NCBI GenBank assembly: GCA_021793715.1 | Contig: JAJYSF010000075.1 | Location: 1 to 5,918, forward strand | Direction of reading: 5' to 3' | DNA: 5,918 nucleotides | Origin: Actinomycetes bacterium | Lineage (GTDB): Bacteria; Actinomycetota; Actinomycetes; Actinomycetales; Microbacteriaceae | Part shown: piece by piece, positions 1 through 5,595 of the stretch | Position numbering within the stretch: the stretch's first letter is position 1 | Layout of the letters: every line of letters begins with the position of its first letter | The notes under the pieces: generated by a model | Seen by the model: only the letters and a program-made list of their open reading frames with translations | What the model was told of the DNA's origin: nothing | The model's database searches: none | Position numbers and translations under genes: made by a program

Positions 1-2564
1 TCGGGGAGCTGGACGAGAAGTACCTCGACAACCTCGTCATCGAACCGTTCAACGAGCCGGAGGGAAACATGTTCGGCACGGGCGAGTGGAGCCTGGACGG
101 CACGTCCTGGCTCGACGACCCCACCGACTACTTCGCGGCGTGGGATGAGACGTACCGCACGATCAAGGCGGCCTACCCGGAGGTGCGCATCGCCGGCCCG
201 GGAACGAGCATCCTCTACGACCAGGTCAAGGGCTTCCTCGAGCACACTCGCGACGCCGGCACCGTGCCCGACATCATCACGTGGCACGAGCTGTCCCACC
301 CGCAGAGCATCCGCGACTCGGTCGAACGATTCCGCGGTTGGGAGGCCGACGTTTTCACCGGAACCGAGCACGAGGGGCGCGAACTGCCGATCAACGTCAA
401 CGAGTACGCGTTCAACTACCACACGTCGGTTCCCGGCCAGATGATCCAGTGGATGTCGGCCATCGAGGACTCCAAGGTCGACGCGATGATCGCGTTCTGG
501 AACATCAACGGCAACCTGTCCGACTCGGCCGTGCGGTCCAACCGCGGAAACGGTCAATGGTGGCTGTACAACGCGTACGCGCAGATGTCGGGGCACACCG
601 TTGAGGTGACGCCGCCGTTCCCCGGCGAGAACTACACGCTGCAGGGAGTATCGACGCTCGACGAGGAGAACGCGGTCTCGCGCACCATCATCGGCGGGGC
701 CGACGGCGCCGCCCCGATCGACCTGCTGAACGTTCCGGCCGATGTCTTCGGCGACCAGGTGCGCGTCACGGTGCGCGAGATCCCCTGGACGGGACAGCTC
801 GGAGACTCCTCGCAGCCGCGACTGCTCTCGGAGACGACGGCGTCCGTTCGCGACGGCGTCGTGTCCGTCGACTTCGATGGCGAAGCGCTGCCGTTGCTTG
901 AGGAATCGTCGGCGTACGAGATCTCCGTGACACCCGCCGGCAGCGGCGACGGCACGACTGCGACCCCGACGCTGTGGACCGGCAGCTACGAGGCCGAGGA
1001 CGCGGCGCACTCTGGCGAGGGCTACTCGAAGAACGGCCCAGAGGGTTCTCCGTCTGACGTCGGGAAGTTCTACACGTCCGGCGAATACGACGTCGGCGGG
1101 ATCCGCACCGGATCCGACGTCGTCCTCGACTTCGAGGTGACCGTGCCGGAGGACGGCACGTACGACCTGTCGGTGTTCGCGAACTCGCTCAACACGTTCG
1201 AGCGCATCGCCGAGAACGGCCCGACCAATGCGTTCCTGCGCGTCGACGGGGGCGCCGAGCAGGAGATCCACCTGCCGCTCGCGTACAAGTGGGTCGTCTG
1301 GGATCACGCCGACACGACCGTGGACCTGACGGCGGGGACGCACACCATCTCGCTCGCCGCACAGAGCCTCGACGGATCCCGTGCGACCGAGGGGGACGCG
1401 ATCATCGACCGCATCACGCTCGCGCTGCCGAACCCCGACGCGGCGACGGACGTCTACGAAGCCGAGCTCGCCTCGCTCGACGGCGGAAGCACCGTGTACG
1501 ACGAGCTGGCGGGCGCGGTGTCCGGATCCGGCGGCGCGCACCTGGCCGAGGGTGACACGGCGACGTTCTGGGTCTATGGCGCTGTCGACGGCGAGAAGAC
1601 ACTCGGCGTCGACGCGCTCGCGGGCGGCAAGGGCACCGTATCCGTCAACGGACACACGGTCGCCGACCTCGCCTCGCACACCGAGGCCGCCGTGCACCTT
1701 GCGGGCGGCGTCAACAAGATCGTCGTCACTGGAGGTGCGGGCGGTGTCGCCGTCGACCGCATCACGGTCGGTGCTGACTCGGACTCCCTCGCGGCCACGC
1801 CGTACCAGGCGGAGGACGCGTCGCTCGCGGGTGAGGCCGCCGTCGTGGACCTCTCGAACGCCGAGGGCGGCCAGGCCGTCGCGGGAATCGGCGGCGAAAG
1901 CGGCAACGGCAACACGCTGACCTTCGAGGTCGACGCCGCCGAGGCGGGTCCGCACGCGGTGGTGATGCGGTTTGCGAATCCCGAGCAGGTCGACGGCACG
2001 CATTACAACCCGAATCCGGTCGCGAGGCACGCCGACATCTCCGTCAACGGCGGCGAGCCGCAACGGGAGATGTTCGTGCCGACCTTCCACGAGAACAACT
2101 TCTGGGAGCGAACGATCGTGCTCGACCTCGCCGCCGGTGCCAACACCATCGAGCTGCGTTCGCAGGAAGCGACCAACTGGGATGGCGAAACGCTGGCCTC
2201 GGAGATCTGGCCTGCGGACTACAACCTCCGCGCCGACGAGGCCCCCATCGTCGACCGCGTCACGGTGTCGCCGCTCAGCGCCGTTGTCGCGGACGACGAG
2301 GGCGCACTCGCGGTCGAGGCCGAGATCGTGTGTCGCGGGCCGAGGGCGTTCCTCGAGGTGCGCCTGACGAACCCCTCGCAATCGGCGGTCCGCGCGGCGC
2401 TGTCGACGCCGTTCGGGTCGCGACCCGTCGTGATGGTGCAGCCGGGCGCCACCGCCGAGCGGACGATTCCGACGCGCGGTACGGAAGCCGACTCCGGCAC
2501 CGTGTCGGTGACGGTCGCCAACGCGGTCAGCACCGTCCCGTATGAGGGCGGATCCTGCGGCTGA
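1..2564 (+). CDS. Secreted multi-modular glycoside hydrolase, clan GH-A (GH39-like), with three CBM6/35-like modules; 5' end missing
   Basis: The reading frame is open from base 3 to the TGA at 2562-2564, giving 853 visible residues, so the true start, signal peptide and first barrel strands lie upstream. Seen: an Asn-Glu-Pro motif (Glu codon 54-56) as the likely acid/base. A 'DIITWHEL' strand lies at about 273-296, and 'PINVNEYA' carries the likely nucleophile Glu at 402-404. A Trp-rich final barrel strand ('AFWNINGNLSD') follows. Known: NEP on strand 4 and Glu on strand 7 define clan GH-A; the 116-residue spacing and the His on the presumed strand 6 resemble GH39/GH51 enzymes. After the barrel come a beta-sandwich (about 600-945), three carbohydrate-binding-like modules (984-2276) and a C-terminal domain with the protein's only two Cys. 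Inferred role: extracellular retaining glycosidase acting on a plant or microbial polysaccharide; substrate not deducible. The CDS is certain; the exact GH family is not. Confidence 0.9.
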   Translation, partial: GELDEKYLDNLVIEPFNEPEGNMFGTGEWSLDGTSWLDDPTDYFAAWDETYRTIKAAYPEVRIAGPGTSILYDQVKGFLEHTRDAGTVPDIITWHELSHPQSIRDSVERFRGWEADVFTGTEHEGRELPINVNEYAFNYHTSVPGQMIQWMSAIEDSKVDAMIAFWNINGNLSDSAVRSNRGNGQWWLYNAYAQMSGHTVEVTPPFPGENYTLQGVSTLDEENAVSRTIIGGADGAAPIDLLNVPADVFGDQVRVTVREIPWTGQLGDSSQPRLLSETTASVRDGVVSVDFDGEALPLLEESSAYEISVTPAGSGDGTTATPTLWTGSYEAEDAAHSGEGYSKNGPEGSPSDVGKFYTSGEYDVGGIRTGSDVVLDFEVTVPEDGTYDLSVFANSLNTFERIAENGPTNAFLRVDGGAEQEIHLPLAYKWVVWDHADTTVDLTAGTHTISLAAQSLDGSRATEGDAIIDRITLALPNPDAATDVYEAELASLDGGSTVYDELAGAVSGSGGAHLAEGDTATFWVYGAVDGEKTLGVDALAGGKGTVSVNGHTVADLASHTEAAVHLAGGVNKIVVTGGAGGVAVDRITVGADSDSLAATPYQAEDASLAGEAAVVDLSNAEGGQAVAGIGGESGNGNTLTFEVDAAEAGPHAVVMRFANPEQVDGTHYNPNPVARHADISVNGGEPQREMFVPTFHENNFWERTIVLDLAAGANTIELRSQEATNWDGETLASEIWPADYNLRADEAPIVDRVTVSPLSAVVADDEGALAVEAEIVCRGPRAFLEVRLTNPSQSAVRAALSTPFGSRPVVMVQPGATAERTIPTRGTEADSGTVSVTVANAVSTVPYEGGSCG
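984..1430 (+). other. CBM6/CBM35-like module 1 of the glycosidase
   Basis: This domain of about 149 residues begins with 'YEAEDA' and ends with 'AIIDRITLAL'. Both edges are typical of CBM6/CBM35-type beta-sandwich modules, where the early Glu residues usually help bind calcium. It includes a strand pattern 'VVLDFEVTVPEDGTYDLSV' and a late 'DLTAGTHTISLAAQ' strand pair. A Trp-containing segment ('YKWVVWDH', about 1284-1307) could supply sugar-stacking aromatics. It shares its plan with the third module. The specific ligand is unknown. Confidence 0.7.
1452..1769 (+). other. CBM6/CBM35-like module 2 (short form)
   Basis: This domain of about 106 residues starts 'VYEAELASLDGG' and closes with 'GGVAVDRITV', so the module edges are the same as in modules 1 and 3. 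It is some 40-50 residues shorter: it lacks the insert that in the other two separates the central strands. It has few aromatic residues, mainly in 'TFWVYG' (about 1563-1580). It may be a structural spacer or a module with reduced sugar binding; this is inference from length and composition only. Confidence 0.6.
1803..2276 (+). other. CBM6/CBM35-like module 3
   Basis: This domain of about 158 residues starts 'YQAEDASLAGEA' and ends 'APIVDRVTVSPL'. As in module 1 it has a long central insert and a 'LDLAAGANTIELRSQ' strand pair. It contains several exposed-type aromatics ('NNFWER', 'TNWDGE', 'EIWPADYN') that could form a glycan-binding surface. The resemblance to module 1 suggests an internal duplication followed by strong divergence; I see no long identical nucleotide stretch between them. 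Confidence 0.65.
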
Positions 2565-2575
2565 CCTCGCGAAGA

Positions 2576-2623
2576 TGTTCGCCGTGGCCGTGGCTCGCGT
2601 GACGGGTCCGGCCTCGGCGAACA
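2576..2623 (+). terminator. Long hairpin after the glycosidase gene, probable intrinsic terminator
   Basis: A 9-bp perfect arm pair (TGTTCGCCG at 2576-2584, CGGCGAACA at 2615-2623) continues inward, after one T-T mismatch, with a 5-bp pair (GGCCG 2586-2590, CGGCC 2609-2613). This makes a 15-position stem around an 18-nt loop. It begins 11 nt after the glycosidase stop. Only a short GTTT (2628-2631) follows instead of a full U-tract, which is common for actinobacterial terminators. It should insulate the uptake operon from upstream transcription. Confidence 0.7.
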
Positions 2624-2648
2624 GGCCGTTTGGCGGCGCGTGGGCGAG

Positions 2649-2676
2649 TTGACAACGCGCCATAGGTATTGATAAC
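2649..2676 (+). promoter_or_regulatory. Sigma70-like promoter of the uptake operon
   Basis: A perfect -35 hexamer TTGACA (2649-2654) is followed after 16 nt by GATAAC (2671-2676), which matches four of six positions of the -10 consensus TATAAT. It stands between the terminator-like hairpin and the first permease codon. Transcription would start around 2682-2684, leaving almost no leader before the GTG at 2689. No competing promoter of similar quality was seen in the spacer. Confidence 0.6.
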
Positions 2677-2680
2677 GGAT
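2662..2680 (+). promoter_or_regulatory. Possible DtxR/IdeR iron box overlapping the -10
   Basis: The 19-mer ATAGGTATTGATAACGGAT fits the degenerate actinobacterial iron-box consensus (TWAGGTWAGSCTWACCTWA) at 12 of 19 positions, including AGGT in the left half and TAAC in the right. The inner arms GGTAT/ATAAC are a 4-of-5 inverted repeat. It covers the -10 hexamer, where an Fe-bound repressor would block RNA polymerase, and sits upstream of a siderophore-type importer. The match is partial, with right-half mismatches, so it is a candidate only. Confidence 0.4.
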
Positions 2681-2707
2681 ATGGCGTCGTGCTCCGCGGC
2701 CCTGTGA
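2681..2707 (+). other. Tiny leader ORF candidate (8 codons plus stop)
   Basis: An ATG four nucleotides after the -10 hexamer opens a short frame encoding MASCSAAL, with its TGA at 2705-2707. It overlaps the start region of the permease in another frame, and its stop overlaps the alternative permease start GTG at 2704-2706. Leaderless short ORFs are frequent in actinobacteria, and coupled re-initiation would be possible here. It may equally be a chance ATG; there is no conservation evidence. Confidence 0.2.
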
Positions 2708-3756
2708 TACGCGTGGCGACGGCGCGGCGAGGGGTCGCCGTCCCCGTCACCGCGCTCGCCGTCGCGCTCGCGATCTCGGTGCTTCTCGCGATCGGCCTCG
2801 GATCCGCGGTCGTGCCGCCCGTCGACACCGTGCGCTACCTGTGGGCCGCAGTGACGGGTGGGATGATCTCGGTCGACGAGGTCACCCGCTACCAGATCAT
2901 CTGGCAGATCCGCGCGCCGCGCGTGCTGCTCGCGGCCGTCGTCGGTGCCGGGCTCGCGGCTGCCGGCGCGGCGATCCAGGCGCTCGTGCGCAATCCGCTT
3001 GCCGACCCATACATCCTGGGCATCTCGTCGGGCGCGTCGGTCGGCGCGGTCTCCGTGTCGTTGCTCGGCGCGCTGTCGGTGCTGGGCATCTACGCGGATT
3101 CGGTCGGGGCGTTCCTCGGCGCCGTTGCAGCGACGCTTCTCGTCTACGCGATCGCGTACGGCGGGAGTGGCGGGAGCCCCCTGCGGCTCGTGCTGACGGG
3201 AGTGGCTCTCTCGTTCGGATTCCAAGCGGTGATGAGCGTGATGATCTACTTCGCGCCGACGAGTGAGGCGACCGGCACCGTGCTGTTCTGGACGATGGGA
3301 TCGTTCGGCGCCGCGACATGGGGATCGCTGCCGGTGGCGGCGGTCGCGGTCGTCGCCGGGATCGTCGTGCTTCGCCGATTCGGTCGCTCGCTCGATGTGA
3401 TGTCGCTGGGGGACGAATCGGCTGCGAGCCTCGGCATCGATACAAACCGCCATCGGAAGGTGCTCTTCGCTGTGACGGCCGTGATGACGGGGGCGATGGT
3501 CGCGGTCAGCGGCACGATCGGATTCGTCGGCCTGGTCATCCCACACATCACTCGGATGCTGATCGGCGCCACCCACGCACGCCTGCTGCTGGTGGCCCCA
3601 TTCATCGGCGCCGTCCTGATGGTGTGGGTCGACCTCCTCGCCCGCACGATTGTCGCGCCTCGCGAGCTCCCCCTCGGCGTCCTCACCGCAATCATCGGCG
3701 TCCCGCTGTTCATCTACCTGATGCGGCGCAAGGGCTACGTATTCGGAGGCAGATGA
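2689..3756 (+). CDS. FecCD-family ABC transporter permease (iron-siderophore/cobalamin type)
   Basis: This 355-residue integral membrane protein matches the usual FecCD/BtuC length (about 330-350) and should have about ten membrane helices; two copies would form the import channel. Family hallmarks seen: 'GAGLAAAGAAIQ' followed by 'RNPLADPYILGISSGAS' near residues 86-117. Near the C-terminal end are 'GTIGFVGLVIPHITR' (the coupling-helix region that contacts the ATPase) and 'RELPLGVLTAIIGVPLF'. The GTG at 2689 is the first possible start after an in-frame stop at 2650-2652; GTG codons at 2704 and 2713 are alternatives that still precede the first helix (about residues 18-40). None has a clear Shine-Dalgarno, in keeping with a near-leaderless transcript. 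It is the first gene of the operon and overlaps the ATPase gene by 1 nt. Only one permease gene is seen, so the channel is probably a homodimer. Function class is certain, ligand is not. Confidence 0.95.
   Translation: MLRGPVIRVATARRGVAVPVTALAVALAISVLLAIGLGSAVVPPVDTVRYLWAAVTGGMISVDEVTRYQIIWQIRAPRVLLAAVVGAGLAAAGAAIQALVRNPLADPYILGISSGASVGAVSVSLLGALSVLGIYADSVGAFLGAVAATLLVYAIAYGGSGGSPLRLVLTGVALSFGFQAVMSVMIYFAPTSEATGTVLFWTMGSFGAATWGSLPVAAVAVVAGIVVLRRFGRSLDVMSLGDESAASLGIDTNRHRKVLFAVTAVMTGAMVAVSGTIGFVGLVIPHITRMLIGATHARLLLVAPFIGAVLMVWVDLLARTIVAPRELPLGVLTAIIGVPLFIYLMRRKGYVFGGR
3745..3749 (+). promoter_or_regulatory. Shine-Dalgarno of the ATPase gene (decides the start)
   Basis: GGAGG lies inside the last permease codons. 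It is 6 nt from the ATG at 3756 but only 3 nt from the ATG at 3753, which favours 3756 as the ATPase start. Ribosomes finishing the permease pass directly over it, so translation is probably coupled. Confidence 0.6.
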
Positions 3757-4574
3757 TGGACCTGCAGATTGACGACCTGACGGTCACGATCGGGGGACAG
3801 GATCTCGTCGATCGCTTGCACCTGACGGCGCACGACGGCGAGGTCGTCGGACTCGTCGGCCCCAACGGCTCGGGGAAGTCCAGCGCGCTGCGCTGCGTGT
3901 ACCGGGCATTGCGGCCCTCGGGCGGTGTCGTCCGGATCGGCGGCGATGACGTGTGGAAGCTCCCCTTGCGCGAGAGCGCCCGCCGCGTCGCGGCGCTCAC
4001 GCAGGAGGGCGGCGCCGACTTCGACTTCACCGTCGAGGAGGTCGTTGCATTCGGGCGCACACCGCACAAGCGTGGGAATGAAGCGCTCACGGACGCAGAG
4101 CGCGCGCTCTGCGCGCGTGCAATGAAGCGGATGGATGTTCTCCCGCTCGCGGGACGCGGGATCATGGATCTCTCCGGCGGCGAGCGGCAGCGCGTGCTCG
4201 TCGCGCGGGCGCTCGCCCAGGAACCGAAGGTTCTGCTGCTGGACGAGCCAACGAACCACCTCGATCTGCGGCACCAGGTGAGGCTTTTGGGCTACCTGCG
4301 TGCATGCGGGCTCACGGTGGTCGTCGTGCTGCACGACCTGAATCTCGCGGCGGCCGCGTGCGATCGGATCGGCATGCTCTCGAAGGGCCGCCTCGTGGCG
4401 AGCGGCGCGCCAGGGGATGTGCTCACGGAGGATCTGGTCGCTGACGTGTTCGGCATTCCCGTCTCGGTCGTCGCCCACCCGATCACCGGCGATCCCCAGC
4501 TGCTCTTCGCCCTCGCGGGCGATGACGTGCCGCCAACGCCTGCGAACGCCATTTACGAAAGGAACACCCCATGA
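3756..4574 (+). CDS. FecE/FepC-type ABC transporter ATP-binding protein
   Basis: This 272-residue cytoplasmic ATPase would power the importer as a dimer under the FecCD permease. All nucleotide-binding motifs are intact. Walker A 'GPNGSGKSS' is at residues 35-43, the Q-loop Gln is at 83, and the signature 'LSGGERQRV' is at 139-147. Walker B with the catalytic Glu ('LLLDEP') is at 160-165, the D-loop 'NHLD' at 167-170 and the switch His at 193 in 'VVLHD'. The order, the length and the 'LHDLNLAAAACDRIGML' segment are typical of the iron-chelate/cobalamin ATPase family (COG1120). ATG 3753 is an alternative start, one codon longer. The stop overlaps the next gene's ATG by 4 nt (ATGA at 4571-4574). 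The C-terminal tail beyond about residue 250 is variable and may carry the next gene's ribosome binding site rather than function. The frame is open upstream to about 3318, but that part overlaps the permease and is not coding. Confidence 0.96.
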   Translation: MDLQIDDLTVTIGGQDLVDRLHLTAHDGEVVGLVGPNGSGKSSALRCVYRALRPSGGVVRIGGDDVWKLPLRESARRVAALTQEGGADFDFTVEEVVAFGRTPHKRGNEALTDAERALCARAMKRMDVLPLAGRGIMDLSGGERQRVLVARALAQEPKVLLLDEPTNHLDLRHQVRLLGYLRACGLTVVVVLHDLNLAAAACDRIGMLSKGRLVASGAPGDVLTEDLVADVFGIPVSVVAHPITGDPQLLFALAGDDVPPTPANAIYERNTP

Positions 4575-5587
4575 TGACGACTCAGATGCGCCGACGCACC
4601 AGGGTAGCGGCCGCGGCGGCCGCCGGAGCGCTCTTCGCCGCCGGATGCGGGGCGCAGGTCGACACCGCAGGCACCGGTGATGCCACGGGCGAGACGGTGA
4701 CGGTGAATCGGTGCGGCAAGCCCGTGGAGTACACGACCCCGCAACGCGCCGTGGTTTACGAGGGAGGCAGCGCGGACAATATGTTCGCGCTCGGGCTGAC
4801 GGATCACGTGCTCGGGTACGTCCTCCCACCGGCCAACCCGCCCGTGAGCGAGTCGCCGTGGGCCAAGGAATACGAGGAGGTCGAGTTCCTCTCCGACGAC
4901 CTCCTCAACCGCGAACTCGTCGTCGACGCGAATGCCGACTTCGTCGTGGCGGGCTGGAACTCGGGGTTCTCCGACTCCCGCGGCATCACGCCGGAGATCC
5001 TCGATACCCTCGGCATCCAGAGCTTCATGCACGCCGAGTCGTGCTTCAATTATCCCGGATTCCCCGAGCAGCACACCCCATTCGACGGTCTCTACGCCGA
5101 CCTGGAGCGCCTCGGCCAGATCTTCGGCGTGGAGAGCCGCTCCGACGAGCTGATCGCCGAGTACAAAGAACGCGTTCGGGCGGTCGAGGAGCGTGTTCCT
5201 GACGGTGGACCCATCACGGTGTTCCTTTACGACTTCGGCACCGACAAGCCGTTCACCGCGGCCAAGCAGGTGCCGCCGAACGACATCATCCGCTTTGCCG
5301 GCGGCGTCAACATCTTCGGCGACGTCGACGCACGCTGGACCGAGGCCAGCTGGGAGGCCGTCGTCGAGGCCGAACCCGAGGTGATCATCATCCTTGAGTA
5401 CCAGGACCAACCCGCCCAGGAGAAGATCGACTTCCTGAAGGACAATCCCGCCACCTCGCAGCTCGACGCCGTCGTCAACGACAACTTCTACGTTCTCGAC
5501 TACAACGAAGCGATCTCCAGCCCTCGCAACATCGATGGTCTGGAGGGGTTCGCCGAGTACCTCCGCGGCTACGCGCAAACCCGCTGA
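4571..5587 (+). CDS. Lipoprotein substrate-binding protein, class III (FepB/BtuF fold), ligand unknown
   Basis: This 338-residue protein captures the ligand outside the membrane and hands it to the permease. A short basic N-terminus (MRRRTR), an Ala-rich hydrophobic stretch and 'LFAAGC' give a lipoprotein signal with lipidated Cys26. AAGGA at 4559-4563, 7 nt upstream, supports the ATG at 4571 over the one at 4574. The two-lobed fold is suggested by 'PQRAVVYEGGSADNMFALGL' (N-lobe start), the 'ADFVVAGWNSGF' strand, a helical linker near residues 174-208 and 'ASWEAVVEAEPEVIII' in the C-lobe. Glu262 sits where such proteins usually salt-bridge to the permease. Apart from Cys26, only Cys48 and Cys158 occur and may form a disulfide. 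The family (PF01497-like) binds ferric siderophores, heme or cobalamin; ligand contacts such as Trp97, Trp129 and Tyr161 cannot be assigned to one ligand. An F420-0 binding role, proposed for some actinobacterial cassettes, remains possible. Confidence 0.95.
   Translation: MMTTQMRRRTRVAAAAAAGALFAAGCGAQVDTAGTGDATGETVTVNRCGKPVEYTTPQRAVVYEGGSADNMFALGLTDHVLGYVLPPANPPVSESPWAKEYEEVEFLSDDLLNRELVVDANADFVVAGWNSGFSDSRGITPEILDTLGIQSFMHAESCFNYPGFPEQHTPFDGLYADLERLGQIFGVESRSDELIAEYKERVRAVEERVPDGGPITVFLYDFGTDKPFTAAKQVPPNDIIRFAGGVNIFGDVDARWTEASWEAVVEAEPEVIIILEYQDQPAQEKIDFLKDNPATSQLDAVVNDNFYVLDYNEAISSPRNIDGLEGFAEYLRGYAQTR
4634..4648 (+). other. Lipobox of the substrate-binding protein
   Basis: The residues F-A-A-G-C end at Cys26 (codon 4646-4648), directly after the hydrophobic core of the signal sequence. 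Gly at -1 and Ala at -2 fit the lipobox; Ala at -3 is less common than Leu but tolerated. This predicts diacylglyceryl anchoring to the outer face of the cytoplasmic membrane, as expected for a binding protein in a Gram-positive cell. Confidence 0.75.
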
Positions 5588-5590
5588 GGG
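5586..5590 (+). promoter_or_regulatory. Shine-Dalgarno of the MFS gene
   Basis: GAGGG overlaps the stop codon of the binding-protein gene and lies 5 nt before the ATG at 5596. No promoter or hairpin is visible in the 8-nt gap, so the MFS gene should be read from the same transcript. Confidence 0.6.
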
Positions 5591-5595
5591 CGCCG

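Noticed and set aside
1381..1920. 179-codon + strand frame inside the glycosidase
   Set aside because: It is an Arg/Ser/Thr-rich out-of-frame shadow of the modular glycosidase, with no start signal and no domain.
1..2564. Functional coupling of the glycosidase with the iron-type importer
   Set aside because: A strong hairpin and a separate promoter lie between them, and the predicted roles differ; adjacency alone does not support a joint system.
2565..2688. Riboswitch (for example a cobalamin riboswitch) upstream of the importer
   Set aside because: The predicted leader is only a few bases long, and no B12-box-like or other aptamer core was seen between the hairpin and the start codon; the space is too short for a cobalamin aptamer.
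2527..3576. 349-codon open frame on the - strand opposite the permease
   Set aside because: It is dominated by Arg, His, Asp and Gly with no domain or hydrophobic segment, as expected for the antisense of a high-GC gene; the + strand encodes an unmistakable FecCD protein.
3318..3755. N-terminal extension of the ATPase frame into the permease gene
   Set aside because: The extension reads as Arg/Gly/Pro-rich nonsense, while the ATPase fold starts at 3756 with a properly spaced GGAGG; length without the extension equals the family norm.
4607..4625. GC-only repeat (GCGGCCGC-like units) at the start of the binding-protein gene
   Set aside because: It encodes the Ala run of the lipoprotein signal; repeated Ala codons in high-GC DNA explain it without a regulatory role.
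3735..4829. 364-codon open frame on the - strand opposite the ATPase
   Set aside because: It is Arg/Pro-rich low-complexity translation with no recognisable motif; all ATPase motifs are on the + strand in register.
4553..5578. 341-codon open frame on the - strand opposite the binding protein
   Set aside because: Its composition looks protein-like, rich in Val, Glu and Asp, but this follows from antisense reading of a biased gene; no ribosome site, no known motif, and it spans nearly exactly the sense gene.
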